Origin: Ciceribacter thiooxidans
GTDB lineage: Bacteria > Pseudomonadota > Alphaproteobacteria > Rhizobiales > Rhizobiaceae
DNA length: 64,000 bases
NCBI RefSeq assembly: GCF_014126615.1
Contig: NZ_CP059897.1
Span: 434,001 to 498,000 of the forward strand
Direction: 5' to 3'
Shown here: positions 26,322 through 35,855 of the stretch, in pieces
Numbering within the stretch: the stretch's first letter is position 1
Layout: the number at the start of each line of letters is the position of its first letter
Notes under the pieces: model-generated
What the model saw: the letters and a program-made list of their open reading frames with translations, nothing else
Told to the model about the DNA's origin: nothing
Database searches by the model: none
Program-made: the position numbers and the translations under genes

Positions 26322-27368
26322 ATGGGACAATCGAGTCTGGCCGGCGCGCCGTCAGGAGGTGTCGCGCCGCCGCGCCGCCTGAGAATAGGTATCGTTCTGG
26401 CGCGATCCTTCACCTTGTCGGCCTTCGCACTCTTCGTCGACACCCTTCGACTGGCGAGCGATCAGCTCGACCGGTCGGGCCGGATTTTCGCTGATTGGCA
26501 GGTTCTCGCCAGCACCCGCAACCTGATCAGCTCGAGTTGCGGCATTCAGGTCGCCCCCACGTCCGACTTCGTCGACCCCGGCCATTTCGACTATATTGCG
26601 GTCGTCGGTGGGCTTCTCAGCGTCGACCAGCCGGTCGACCAGGCAACCGTCCGGTTTCTAAAGGACGCCGCATCGAAGCGGGTACCCTTGATCGGCCTCT
26701 GCACGGGAACCTTCATCCTGGCGGACGCCGGTCTGATGAAAGGACACGCGACCTGTGTAAGCTGGCTTCACTTCCAGGAATTTCGCGACCGCTTTCCCGA
26801 TCTCGAGGTCCGGGCGGACCGGTTGTTCAACCTGGACCGCAGGCGCGGCTCATGCGCGGGAGGCAGCAGTGCCGCCGATCTTGCGGCCGCGCTCGTCAGG
26901 CGGCACATCAGCCGGGATGCGGAGCGCAATGCGCTCGAAGTCCTGCAGATCGAAAAGGCCCGCACGCAGTTCGACATCCAGACGCGGCAGCCGTTGCGCG
27001 AGCACGTCAGCGATCCGCGTGTCGCTGCCGTCCTGATAACCATGGAGCAACACATCGAGGCGGGGATTCCGATCGAAAAGCTCGCGGCATCGGTGGGTCT
27101 TTCCAGGCGCCAGCTTGAGCGGGTGTTCCACGAAACGGCAAAAATGTCCCCTGCTGCGGCGTTCCGTCGTCTTCGCATGGAGCGTGCACGACAGATCCTG
27201 CTTGCCAGCGAAAAGCCCATCATCGAAGTCGCTCTGGACGTCGGCTTCTCGAGCACCTCGCATTTCACGAGGGAGTTTCGGCGAGCATATAACAGGACAC
27301 CTGCGGAAATCCGCGATTCCGCGGCCCGTGAGCGGAGAGAGATGAGCAAGGCCGCGGCTCGGCGGTGA
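26322..27368 (+). CDS. GlxA-family AraC transcriptional regulator (DJ-1/PfpI + HTH)
   Basis: 348 aa from ATG at 26322, which has GGAAGGAGC upstream; an in-frame start at 26235 lacks one. A DJ-1/PfpI-like domain (about residues 20-190) contains YIAVVGGLLSVDQ and LIGLCTGTFILADAGLM. The C-terminal AraC HTH pair includes KLAASVGLSRRQLERVF and ALDVGFSSTSHFTREFRRAY. GlxA/GbdR regulators activate catabolism of glycine betaine, carnitine and related methylamines. It lies 213 nt after the demethylase-like gene, in keeping with that role. Confidence 0.9.
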   Translation: MGQSSLAGAPSGGVAPPRRLRIGIVLARSFTLSAFALFVDTLRLASDQLDRSGRIFADWQVLASTRNLISSSCGIQVAPTSDFVDPGHFDYIAVVGGLLSVDQPVDQATVRFLKDAASKRVPLIGLCTGTFILADAGLMKGHATCVSWLHFQEFRDRFPDLEVRADRLFNLDRRRGSCAGGSSAADLAAALVRRHISRDAERNALEVLQIEKARTQFDIQTRQPLREHVSDPRVAAVLITMEQHIEAGIPIEKLAASVGLSRRQLERVFHETAKMSPAAAFRRLRMERARQILLASEKPIIEVALDVGFSSTSHFTREFRRAYNRTPAEIRDSAARERREMSKAAARR

Positions 27369-27797
27369 GGCAAGCTCAAGTCAAGAGCGTCTCGGTATCC
27401 AATGCGGTCAAGGCCGAGACCCCGAACCAAGGTAAGGCGAGGGCTCGAGTTCGATCAATGGGAGTACAGGCGCGTTGGGGATGCCGTCCGCACATCCAAC
27501 CCTGCGACGCGTGCCTTGCCCACGCGAGCCTCGATGAAGATCGCATGTCCAAGCACCATCGCCGGCAACATGAACCGTCGGGCGGCAGCGGCGAACCTTC
27601 TGCTTGAAGGTTCGATCGGTCTTGGGGAAGCGGCTGGTCGATAGTGTCAGCTTGACGTCTCAAGGCATCGGCGCCTCGATGCCCGATACCGGGCAGCGAT
27701 GCCGAGTGCGCCTAGAGTCCTCCCCTTTGGGTGAGGCTGTCCGTCTTGTTCGCTGACGAGCCGATTTCAGCATCCGCCCTACGACATGGAATACCGA
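27369..27797. other. Gene-free stretch between glxA-type regulator and csp gene
   Basis: About 430 bases between the ends of two convergent genes. Small open frames are present on both strands, but none has a ribosome site or recognisable content. Nothing further is seen. Confidence 0.45.
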
Positions 27798-28001
27798 TTA
27801 GACGGTCCTGACGTTTTCTGCCTTGGACTTTCCGGTCTTGCGGTCCTGACCAACGTCGTACGCGACTTTCTGTCCATCCCGAAGAGGCTCGGAATCCTGC
27901 ACCGCCGACACATGGACGAACACATCCGGGCCGCCCGTATCTGGTGTAATGAAGCCATAACCTTTGTCCTGGCTGAAAAACTTGACGATCCCCGTGGCCA
28001 T
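27798..28001 (-). CDS. Cold-shock protein (CspA family)
   Basis: 67 aa from ATG at 28001, preceded by GAGGAAG. Single OB-fold with RNP1 KGYGFITPD and RNP2 DVFVHVSAV. The tail [12 protein letters not shown] is typical of alphaproteobacterial CspA proteins. It binds single-stranded nucleic acid as an RNA chaperone. It differs from the second copy at 63739 in about a quarter of positions, so it is a distinct paralogue. Confidence 0.94.
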   Translation of the reverse strand: MATGIVKFFSQDKGYGFITPDTGGPDVFVHVSAVQDSEPLRDGQKVAYDVGQDRKTGKSKAENVRTV

Positions 28002-28256
28002 TGTCTTCCTCTTCAAATGCGCAGCTCGCGTGCCGCGAGACAAAACTATTTCCGAACGGCCGCGCGCGCAACCTCCTATCTGCGCCCGCAACACTTAACA
28101 GGGTAGCCCGTGCCGGACTGATGGTTGGGCTCGAGCATCGGGGCCCTGCGGCTCGCAACTGTGCTGCTTTGCGAATCCAGTTCGCACATCTCGACCGCGC
28201 TTACCAGCACATACGATTCGCCGGTTCAGAAGGGCCTAAACACCTGGGACCCAGAC

Positions 28257-28832
28257 TCAACGCTTTTGCAGCCCGTCGACGAAAATGTCGACCATGCGCA
28301 ACGCTGTCGGCTGCCAATCGCCAGGTCCCTGGGAGTAGAAGATCCCAATGAGTGTACGAAACAAGTCCTCGGGCTGCACGTCGTCACGCACCTTGCCGGC
28401 TCTCACAGCGCGCTCGAGCAAGAGACGGATTGCTCCCACCATTCGTTCCGAAGAATAGGCTTTGAGTTCGGATGACCCGGCCGCCGCAAGCTGTAGGGCC
28501 TGGATCATTCCCTTCTTCGTTGCCGCCAGGCGCACGTTCGCCTGCAGCCAGCGCTTGAGCGCATCGACAGGATCGGTTTCCCCGCCAAGCTGCTCGGCGA
28601 GATCGATAAGCAGGTCCACCTCATGCCGGTAGACCGCCTCGAACAAGCTCTCCCGCGTGGGAAAATGTCGATAGAGCGTACCGATCCCGACGCCGGCCCG
28701 GCGTGACACAGCCTCCAGGCTGGCATGCTGCCCCCCAGCACTGAAGATCTCAGTTGCGGCTTCGAGAAGTCGCTCCCGGTTACGGATCGAGTCCGCCCGA
28801 GGTCGCCTTGTCTTTCCGACTCGTGGTTCCAT
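28257..28832 (-). CDS. TetR/AcrR-family regulator of the aldehyde oxidoreductase operon
   Basis: 191 aa. HTH at SLEAVSRRAGVGIGTLYRHF (about residues 38-57). The ligand domain includes RERLLEAATEIFSAGGQHAS upstream and an amphipathic C-terminus. It is divergent from the paoABC-type operon, with a palindrome inside the intervening promoter. Such regulators near PaoABC repress it until aromatic aldehydes or related inducers appear. That last point is inferred from context. Confidence 0.9.
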   Translation of the reverse strand: MEPRVGKTRRPRADSIRNRERLLEAATEIFSAGGQHASLEAVSRRAGVGIGTLYRHFPTRESLFEAVYRHEVDLLIDLAEQLGGETDPVDALKRWLQANVRLAATKKGMIQALQLAAAGSSELKAYSSERMVGAIRLLLERAVRAGKVRDDVQPEDLFRTLIGIFYSQGPGDWQPTALRMVDIFVDGLQKR

Positions 28833-28856
28833 ATCCGTAGGCAGGATTTTTTCCTC

Positions 28857-28885
28857 TTGCTAAACGGAGGATGCCTCCGTATAAA
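28857..28885 (+). promoter_or_regulatory. paoABC promoter with TetR operator in the spacer
   Basis: TTGCTA (28857-28862) and TATAAA (28880-28885) have a 17-base spacer. ACGGAGG (28864-28870) and CCTCCGT (28874-28880) form a perfect palindrome filling that spacer. An operator in this position would block RNA polymerase directly. TetR (28257-28832) is the natural candidate to bind it. Confidence 0.72.
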
Positions 28886-29009
28886 TCCATCGGCCGGACA
28901 ATCATAGACCGATCCGGCCCTGGCGGCGCCTCTTCCGCGCCCGTTTTGCATTCCCGTCGATCCGACGGCTCTAATCCATATATCCCACGATCACTGAATG
29001 GAGTATCCC

Positions 29010-29507
29010 ATGACACTCTCCATCAGCCTTACCATCAATGGCCAGCCGCGCATTATCCCTGTCGATGACCCGCGTGTGACGCTGCTCGATCTCCTTCGCG
29101 AGAGGCTTCACCTCACGGGCACGAAAAAGGGCTGTGACCGCGGTCAGTGCGGTGCTTGCACCGTGCTTGTCGATGGACGGCGCGTCAACGCCTGCCTCTT
29201 GCTCGCCGTCAGTGTCGATGGCGCCGATGTTATGACCATTGAAGGTCTTGCAGAGGGCACTGCCTTGCATCCGCTCCAGCAAGCCTTCATCGAGTGCGAC
29301 GCCTTTCAATGCGGTTACTGCACGCCCGGGCAGATCATGAGTGCCATGGGTCTGATCTCGGAAGGACATGCCGGCGGCGACCCCGAACGCGTGCGTGAAC
29401 TGATGAGCGGCAATCTCTGTCGATGCAGTGCCTATCAAGGCATCACGGAAGCCATCCTCAAGGCGCATCAAACGCTCACGGAAGAGAAGGGGAGGGATGC
29501 AGCGTGA
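29010..29507 (+). CDS. paoA: Aldehyde oxidoreductase iron-sulfur subunit (PaoA-like)
   Basis: 165 aa from ATG at 29010, with GGAGT five bases upstream; the ATG at 28998 is less well placed. N-terminal plant-type [2Fe-2S] cysteines are in [18 protein letters not shown]. The second [2Fe-2S] helical domain has [10 protein letters not shown] and [10 protein letters not shown]. It passes electrons from the molybdenum site to the flavin subunit. Unlike E. coli PaoA, no Tat signal is seen, so the complex is probably cytosolic. The stop overlaps the next GTG (GTGA). Confidence 0.92.
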   Translation: MTLSISLTINGQPRIIPVDDPRVTLLDLLRERLHLTGTKKGCDRGQCGACTVLVDGRRVNACLLLAVSVDGADVMTIEGLAEGTALHPLQQAFIECDAFQCGYCTPGQIMSAMGLISEGHAGGDPERVRELMSGNLCRCSAYQGITEAILKAHQTLTEEKGRDAA

Positions 29508-30562
29508 ACAGGTTCGACTACATTCGGCCCGTCAGCATTGCTGACGCATTGTCTGCCGCTACGGAGTCAGGTTCCGTTTATCTTGCAGCCGGTACCAATC
29601 TTCTCGACCTGATGAAGGTCGGCATTTCTCGCCCCCGCCGCCTGATCGACATCTCCCGGCTTCCCGGCCTCGACGCCATTGAGTGGCGGCCCGACGGCAG
29701 CGTTCGGGTGGGCGCCATGGTCCGAAATTCCGATCTCGCCTACGATGTCCGTTTCGGAAAAGCGTTCCCGGCGGTGTCGGAAGCCCTCCTTTCGGGAGCC
29801 TCGGCGCAAGTCCGCAACGCGGCGACCGTTAGCGGTAACCTGATGCAACGCACGCGCTGCGCCTACTTTCAGGACACCGCCAGCCGGTGTAACCGGCGTA
29901 ATCCGGGGTCCGGCTGCGATGCGCTCGAAGGCGAAAACCGTCTCCACGCGATCCTCGGCTGGTCAGAACATTGCATTGCAACGCACCCCTCTGACTTCTG
30001 TGTTCCGTTGGTGGCGCTTGATGCGATCGTCGAGGTCGAAGGCGCGGAAGGAAAGCGAACGATCCCGCTCGAAACCTTTCACTGCCTTCCGGGAGACGCG
30101 CCTGAGAACGAGACGGCCCTTGCACCCGGTGAGCTCATTACCGCCATTTACCTCCCCGCGGAGGCCACCCACTTCAAAGCAAATGCCCGATATCTGAAAC
30201 TTCGCGAGCGCACGTCATTCGCGTTCGCCGTAGTCTCTGCGGCCGCGGCACTTGATCTCGAAAGCGGCGTGATCCGACAGGCACGGCTCTCGTTGGGTGC
30301 GGTGGCTGCCAGGCCCTGGCGCGTTCGCGAGGCGGAGAAGGTTCTTGTCGGCAGCCCTCCCAGTGCCGAAGCCTTTGCCCAAGCTGCCGAGGTCGCGCTC
30401 GAGAGCGCACGCCCATCAGGAGACAATGCCTTCAAGATCGAACTGGCACGCCGCATCATAGTGCGCGCGCTTGCCCTTGCGGCCGACGGAACGCCGGACG
30501 TCATGCCTGCCCTGCCGGCTTCGCCCTTTTCGACAAACCCAGGAGTGAGCCATGTCGCATGA
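29504..30562 (+). CDS. paoB: Aldehyde oxidoreductase FAD subunit with extra [4Fe-4S] (PaoB-like)
   Basis: 352 aa from GTG at 29504 (GGGGAGGG upstream). The FAD-binding loop is YLAAGTNLLDLMKVG, and the second motif is AQVRNAATVSGNLMQRTRCA. The insertion RCAYFQDTASRCNRRNPGSG with a following Cys is the additional [4Fe-4S] ligand set that marks PaoB and distinguishes it from the CoxM-like subunit at 56743. It oxidises the reduced clusters and passes electrons to an acceptor. It overlaps paoC by 11 nt. Confidence 0.92.
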   Translation: MNRFDYIRPVSIADALSAATESGSVYLAAGTNLLDLMKVGISRPRRLIDISRLPGLDAIEWRPDGSVRVGAMVRNSDLAYDVRFGKAFPAVSEALLSGASAQVRNAATVSGNLMQRTRCAYFQDTASRCNRRNPGSGCDALEGENRLHAILGWSEHCIATHPSDFCVPLVALDAIVEVEGAEGKRTIPLETFHCLPGDAPENETALAPGELITAIYLPAEATHFKANARYLKLRERTSFAFAVVSAAAALDLESGVIRQARLSLGAVAARPWRVREAEKVLVGSPPSAEAFAQAAEVALESARPSGDNAFKIELARRIIVRALALAADGTPDVMPALPASPFSTNPGVSHVA

Positions 30563-32801
30563 TGCTCCATCCGCCCAAATCACCCGCTATGGTTCCAATG
30601 CGGGCCAGCCGCTCACCCGCAGAGACGGGTTGCTCAAGGTTACAGGGGGCGCGACCTATGCGGCCGACAACAATCCCGAGGGTCTGCTCTACGCAGTTAC
30701 GGCTGTCAGCACGATCGCACGCGGCCGCGTGACGTCGCTCAATGTCGCCGCAGCCAAGGCTCATCCTGGCGTCGTCGAGGTCCTCACGCCGGAAAACCGG
30801 CCGCCTCTCGCACACGATCCGAATGACAAGATGCCGCCCTTCGGCTTCCGGATCGAGGTCCTGCAGGACAACACCGTGCGTTATGCCAACCAGCCCATCG
30901 CTCTCGTGGTCGCCGAAACTCTCGAAGCCGCGACTGAGGGCGCCGCACTGCTGAACCCGCAGTTTGAGGCCGAGGCGCCGCGCACCGACTTTCTCAACGG
31001 AGTCCGGTTCCAGCCGCCTGCCGTCGGCATCGGCAGTCCACCGAAGGTCGAGCACGGTGACGTCGAGGCGGGTCTCGCCGCCGCTGCGAGGGTGATGGAG
31101 GCCGAGTACGAGACTCCCGCCCAGTATCACAATGCAATGGAACCTCACGCGGTGGTGGCCGAATGGAAGGGTGATCGGCTGACCCTCGACATGCCAAATC
31201 AGGCGCTCGCAATGAGTTGCGCGTCCTACGCGGCCTATTTCGGCATTCCAGCGGAAAACGTCGTCATCCGTTCGCCGTTCCTTGGCGGCGGGTTTGGATC
31301 AAAGGCGATCCTCAACGGGCCACAGATGCTGGCGATTATCGCCGCCCGCATGCTGAAACGGCCGGTCAAGCTGGCGCTCAGCCGCGCACAGATGTACGGC
31401 CCCGTCGGACACCGTGGTAATACCTGGCAGAAGCTGCGGATTGGCGTCGACGAGCGCGGACACCTCACCGCGCTGCACCACCGCGCCATATCTGCAACTT
31501 CCACTTTTGACGAATTCCTCGAGCCTTCGGCCAATGCATCCACTCACCTCTATGCGAGTCCCGCTCTGCGCGCTGAGCACGAGGGATTGAGACTGGACGT
31601 CGGTACTCCGGGGCCGATGCGGGCGCCGGGGGAAGCATCGGGATCTGCTGCACTGGAGGTCGCGATGGACGAGGCTGCCGAAGCAGTGCGCATCGACCCC
31701 CTGGAGTTCCGGCTGAGGAATTATGCCGAAACGGAGCCGGGCACAGGACGACCCTATTCCTCCAAGGCGTTGCGGGAGTGCTATGCCGAAGGCGCCAGAC
31801 GCTTTGGTTGGGCATCTCGCCCGCTCGCCCCGCGCCAGATGCGCGATGACAATGGTTTTCTGGTCGGCTGGGGCATGGGAACGGCACTCTTTCCCTGTCC
31901 GCACTTTCCCGCCGAAGCCCGTGCCACACTCCGGGCCGATGGAACCGCCCTGGTAGAGACAGCCGGCGCCGACATGGGGCAGGGCGCCTGGACGGCGCTT
32001 GCGCAGATCGCCGCCGAAGCCTTGGGTCTCGATCCGGATCGGGTCGAGTTTCATTCGGGCGTGTCGACACTGCCGGACGGCGGCGTGGCGGGAGGTTCGG
32101 CCCATACCGCAAGTGCAGGTCTTGCACTTCATAACGCCGGAAGGGATGCTATCGAAACGCTTGCGGCATTCGCTACCTCCGAGCCGGAGTCTCCACTCTT
32201 CGGCGCCGGCAACATCGGCGTCGTTGCGCGGAACGGGAGGCTTCATCGTCGCGATGACGAGAGCCGCAGCGAAAGCTACGTGGAGATCCTGAAACGCGCC
32301 GGACAATCGGAAGTGATTGGATCGGGTCGGTCCGCCCGGGATCCGGAACTTGCCCAGGCCTATGCCATGTACTCGCACGGCGCAGTCTTTGCCGAAGTGA
32401 AGGTGGACCCGGACCTCGGGCAGGTGCGCGTGACGCGTCTGGTTGGTGCGTTCGCAGCGGGCCGGATCATCAATCCGCGTCTCGTCGAAAGCCAGTACTT
32501 CGGCGGCATGATCTGGGGAGCGTCCTTCGCCCTGCACGAGAAGGCAGTCGTCGACCGTCGTACCGGGAGAGTCATGAATGGCGATCTTGCCGAGTACCAC
32601 GTGCCGGTCAACGCCGACATCCCTTCCCTGGAGGCCATCCTCGTCCCCGAGGTGGACCCTTACGTGAACCCTCTCGGGGTAAAGGGCGTTGGCGAGATCG
32701 GCATCACCGGTACCGTGGGCGCCGTCGCGAACGCTGTATGGCACGCAACCGGGTTCAGGGTGCGCAAGTTCCCGATCCGTATCGAGAATCTTATCGCTTG
32801 A
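30552..32801 (+). CDS. paoC: Aldehyde oxidoreductase molybdopterin subunit (PaoC-like)
   Basis: 749 aa. The N-terminal domain opens with TRRDGLLKVTGGATYAADNN. Molybdenum-site motifs are FLGGGFGSKAILNGPQMLAI, GPMRAPGEASGSAALEVAMD and ETAGADMGQGAWTALAQIAA. The catalytic Glu is in KGVGEIGITG near residue 715. The enzyme hydroxylates aldehydes to carboxylic acids, probably aromatic ones, at a molybdenum-cytosine-dinucleotide cofactor. ATG at 30552 lies within paoB. No dedicated maturation factor (PaoD-type) follows, so it must be supplied elsewhere. Confidence 0.94.
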   Translation: MSHDAPSAQITRYGSNAGQPLTRRDGLLKVTGGATYAADNNPEGLLYAVTAVSTIARGRVTSLNVAAAKAHPGVVEVLTPENRPPLAHDPNDKMPPFGFRIEVLQDNTVRYANQPIALVVAETLEAATEGAALLNPQFEAEAPRTDFLNGVRFQPPAVGIGSPPKVEHGDVEAGLAAAARVMEAEYETPAQYHNAMEPHAVVAEWKGDRLTLDMPNQALAMSCASYAAYFGIPAENVVIRSPFLGGGFGSKAILNGPQMLAIIAARMLKRPVKLALSRAQMYGPVGHRGNTWQKLRIGVDERGHLTALHHRAISATSTFDEFLEPSANASTHLYASPALRAEHEGLRLDVGTPGPMRAPGEASGSAALEVAMDEAAEAVRIDPLEFRLRNYAETEPGTGRPYSSKALRECYAEGARRFGWASRPLAPRQMRDDNGFLVGWGMGTALFPCPHFPAEARATLRADGTALVETAGADMGQGAWTALAQIAAEALGLDPDRVEFHSGVSTLPDGGVAGGSAHTASAGLALHNAGRDAIETLAAFATSEPESPLFGAGNIGVVARNGRLHRRDDESRSESYVEILKRAGQSEVIGSGRSARDPELAQAYAMYSHGAVFAEVKVDPDLGQVRVTRLVGAFAAGRIINPRLVESQYFGGMIWGASFALHEKAVVDRRTGRVMNGDLAEYHVPVNADIPSLEAILVPEVDPYVNPLGVKGVGEIGITGTVGAVANAVWHATGFRVRKFPIRIENLIA

Positions 32802-33026
32802 TGAGCAGCCTGATCGCGGAACATGTGTATGAGGTCATCTGACCAGTCACAGGGCCGCCGGTGTCCGTCCCCGCAGAAGCTGACTTTTCGAGCAAACCTC
32901 CCACGATGGCTGACTGGTTGCCGAGTTCCCGGACGTCGATGGCCGCCAGCAACTGAAATCGTGAGAACTGGCGAAACGCACCGGGTTCGCCGCCTGGCCG
33001 GTCCAGCCTCTGTCTCATGGTGCCGG

Positions 33027-34850
33027 TCAGGCTGAACGAGAGAGTGACAGCTTGGAGACGAGGTGGCCATTCCCGACCTCATCGAAGGTATTGTCCTCCG
33101 GGACATAATAAAGCGGCCGGATTGGGCTTTTGAGCTCTCGAACGTTTTCATTGTAAAGCCGCCGCTCACGTCGCGGATCGGGGACAGGCACGGCACTCAT
33201 GAGCTGCCGGGTGTAATCATGCTGCGGATTCTCGAAAACCTGACGACGACTCCCGATTTCGACGAGTCTGCCCATGTACATTACCGCCACGCGATGACTG
33301 ATCTGTTCCACCACGGCCATGTCGTGCGAGATGAAAAGATAGGCGATGCCTGTCTCATTCTGGATGTCCTGGAGCAGATCGAGGACCTGCGCCTGAATAG
33401 AGACGTCGAGCGCCGAGACACTCTCGTCGGCAATGATGACCTTGGGAGACAGTGAGAGCGCCCGGGCGATCGAGATACGCTGACGCTGACCGCCCGAAAA
33501 CTCGTGTGGGTATCGCTTGATCTGGTCTGGTGAGAGACCAACACGCCTGAACAGGTACTCCACCCTGTCCTTCAGTTCCGAGCCGGACGATACGCCGTGA
33601 ATGATCAGGGGTTCGGCCACCAGATCTCCGACCCTGAACCGGGGGTCGAGCGACGCGTACGGATCCTGGAACACCATCTGTATGTCGCGCAGGACGGGCG
33701 CCATCTGGCGTCGGGACAGGCCTTTCGTCTCCTTGCCCGCGATCCTCACAGAGCCGCTCCACGGAACGAGGTTCATAAGGGCCTTGCCAGTCGTCGACTT
33801 GCCGCAGCCGCTTTCGCCGACCAGGGCCAGGGTCTCGCCGCTGTGGATCGAGAAGGTCAGCCCCTCGACTGCATGCACGCGGCTGACCGGTCTCTGGAGA
33901 ATGCCGCCTTTGATATCGAAGCGGACGGTGAGGTCCGTAACGTCGATGATCGGGACACAAGTTGGCATCGGGCTTTCGGCAAGGGCCTTATCCGCACAGG
34001 CCCGTGCACGCTTGGGCATGTCGGTGCCCTCCATCTCGCCGAGCTTGGGCACGGCCGCAAGCAGACTGCGGGTGTAAGGGTGCCGGGGATTCTCGAAGAT
34101 CTCGCGCACGGTACCATATTCGACCGCCTTGCCGTGACGCATGACCAGTACGTGATCCGCCATCTCCGCGACCACGCCCATGTCGTGTGTGATCATGATG
34201 ACCGCCGTGCCCCATTTCTTCTGAAGATGGCGGATCAGGCTGAGGATTTGTGCCTGCACCGTGACGTCAAGGGCCGTGGTTGGCTCGTCGGCGATAAGAA
34301 TGTCGGGCCCCTGTGAGAGCGCAATTGCAATCATCACGCGCTGGCGCATTCCGCCGGATAGCTCGTGTGGATATTGGCCCAGCCGCCGAGCTGCATCGGT
34401 GATTTGCACCTGTTCCAGCAACTTGCGCGCTTCTGCGAGCGCCAGCCGTTGACTGATCGCCCTGTGTGCCATGATTGCTTCGGTGAGCTGGCGGCCAATC
34501 GTCAGAACAGGATTAAGAGACGTCATCGGCTCCTGAAAGATCATACCGATTTCGCGTCCGCGGACGGCACGTAGCCGTTCTTCGTCGAGCGTCATCAGAT
34601 CCCGACCCTTGAACACTACCTCTCCCGCCGACACGCGCGCCATCGGCTGCGGCAAGAGTTGCATGAGCGACAGGGCGGTCATCGACTTTCCCGAGCCGCT
34701 TTCACCGGCGATGCACAGCGTCTCACCGCGCACGAGATCTACGCACAATCCGTCGACGACGGTTTTGGCTCCGCTCGGCGTTGCGACCTGGGTTGTCAGG
34801 CCTCTGATCGAGAGAAGAAGGTCTGATGGGGTCTTGGCTTCAGAGGTCAT
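33027..34850 (-). CDS. Double ABC ATPase of dipeptide/nickel type (DppDF fusion), orphan
   Basis: 607 aa made of two ATPase domains. The first has GESGSGKSMTALSLM, LSGGMRQRVMIAIAL and LIADEPTTALDV. The second has [30 protein letters not shown] and IIADESVSALDV; note Ser for Pro in the second Walker B. The oligopeptide-type C-terminal motif HPYTRSLLAAVP occurs after the first, and a related HDYTRQLMSAVP after the second. Such fusions energise two-permease importers of peptides, but no permease or binding protein is adjacent. It lies 69 nt after the formamidase, same strand. Confidence 0.92.
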   Translation of the reverse strand: MTSEAKTPSDLLLSIRGLTTQVATPSGAKTVVDGLCVDLVRGETLCIAGESGSGKSMTALSLMQLLPQPMARVSAGEVVFKGRDLMTLDEERLRAVRGREIGMIFQEPMTSLNPVLTIGRQLTEAIMAHRAISQRLALAEARKLLEQVQITDAARRLGQYPHELSGGMRQRVMIAIALSQGPDILIADEPTTALDVTVQAQILSLIRHLQKKWGTAVIMITHDMGVVAEMADHVLVMRHGKAVEYGTVREIFENPRHPYTRSLLAAVPKLGEMEGTDMPKRARACADKALAESPMPTCVPIIDVTDLTVRFDIKGGILQRPVSRVHAVEGLTFSIHSGETLALVGESGCGKSTTGKALMNLVPWSGSVRIAGKETKGLSRRQMAPVLRDIQMVFQDPYASLDPRFRVGDLVAEPLIIHGVSSGSELKDRVEYLFRRVGLSPDQIKRYPHEFSGGQRQRISIARALSLSPKVIIADESVSALDVSIQAQVLDLLQDIQNETGIAYLFISHDMAVVEQISHRVAVMYMGRLVEIGSRRQVFENPQHDYTRQLMSAVPVPDPRRERRLYNENVRELKSPIRPLYYVPEDNTFDEVGNGHLVSKLSLSRSA

Positions 34851-34919
34851 GGCACACGCGAACGTTCACGGAGGAGAATGGTTGACGGCCGCGGACGATT
34901 CGCGGCCGCCGTCGCTGTC

Positions 34920-35855
34920 TTACTCGAAGATGCTGCGCGGGAAGTAGAAGGAGACCACCCAGTTCGGCATGTCGACAATCTCGCTGATACGCAGATCGCC
35001 GCAAACCGAGCAGAGCATGTAGGCCTCGTCCGCCGGCATGTTGTGGGTCTGGACCAGAAGGTCTACCATATTGGCGACGGCCGCCCTTGCGCCTTCCATC
35101 AGGTCTGGCCCGATCCCGGTCGTCACCTCGTATCCCTTCGTGTCGAGGTGGCGGGTGACGGGTCCCGGTGTTGTAAACCGCGGCATGGCAAGTCTGGTGT
35201 CTTTGACCAGATCGAGCGTCACGGTCACGTTCATCTGGCTTTCGATCGCCGTTCCGCAAACCTCGCCATCGCCCTGCGCTGCGTGGGTGTCTCCAATCGA
35301 GAACAGACCGCCCGAGACCTCAACCGGAAGGTAGAGTGTCGTGCCCGCAGTGATGTCGCGAATGTCAAGATTTCCACCAACTCGCCGTGGCGGCACAATG
35401 CTGTGCGGCCCGGGCTCTGCCGGAGCAAGGCCGATCGTGCCGGCGAACGGCTTGAGCGGAACGCGTCCATTCTTGCCGTAGAGCGCCGGCTCCATGGTTT
35501 TCTCGTAGTTCCACAGAAGAAGAGCCGGATCCTTGAACTGGTCCGCCAGCAGGCCAAAGCCAGGAATATTGGCGGTCCAGCCAAAGCCCGACGGTTCGAA
35601 CTCGTGGATGGTGATCTTCAGCACGTCGCCGGGCTCGGCCCCATCCAGATGGATGGGGCCGGTGACCGGATTGACCTTCGAAAAGTCCATCGACGACACG
35701 TCCGCGACGGTGCTTTCGCGCGTGTAATGGCCGGCGCTGCTATCGAGACACTCGAAGCGGATGGTCGATCCAGGGGCCACCTTTTCGACCGGAGCGATCG
35801 CGTTGTTCCACCCGAAGGCGGATCTCTTCGATGATGCGATCGATGTCGGTGTCAC
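34920..35855 (-). CDS. Acetamidase/formamidase (FmdA family), 5' end altered by deletion
   Basis: 311 aa in frame from GTG at 35855. Family motifs include FGWNNAIAPVEKVAPGSTIR, HLDGAEPGDVLKITIHEFEP, GDTHAAQGDGEVCGTAIESQ and YMLCSVCGDLRISEIVDMPN. It hydrolyses formamide or short amides to ammonia and the acid. The first 13 or so residues are not native: the GTG lies inside the out-of-frame end of a truncated amiC, and homology to FmdA begins at FGW. Translation may therefore depend on reading into it from the amiC fragment. The catalytic core appears complete. Confidence 0.85.
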   Translation of the reverse strand: MTPTSIASSKRSAFGWNNAIAPVEKVAPGSTIRFECLDSSAGHYTRESTVADVSSMDFSKVNPVTGPIHLDGAEPGDVLKITIHEFEPSGFGWTANIPGFGLLADQFKDPALLLWNYEKTMEPALYGKNGRVPLKPFAGTIGLAPAEPGPHSIVPPRRVGGNLDIRDITAGTTLYLPVEVSGGLFSIGDTHAAQGDGEVCGTAIESQMNVTVTLDLVKDTRLAMPRFTTPGPVTRHLDTKGYEVTTGIGPDLMEGARAAVANMVDLLVQTHNMPADEAYMLCSVCGDLRISEIVDMPNWVVSFYFPRSIFE

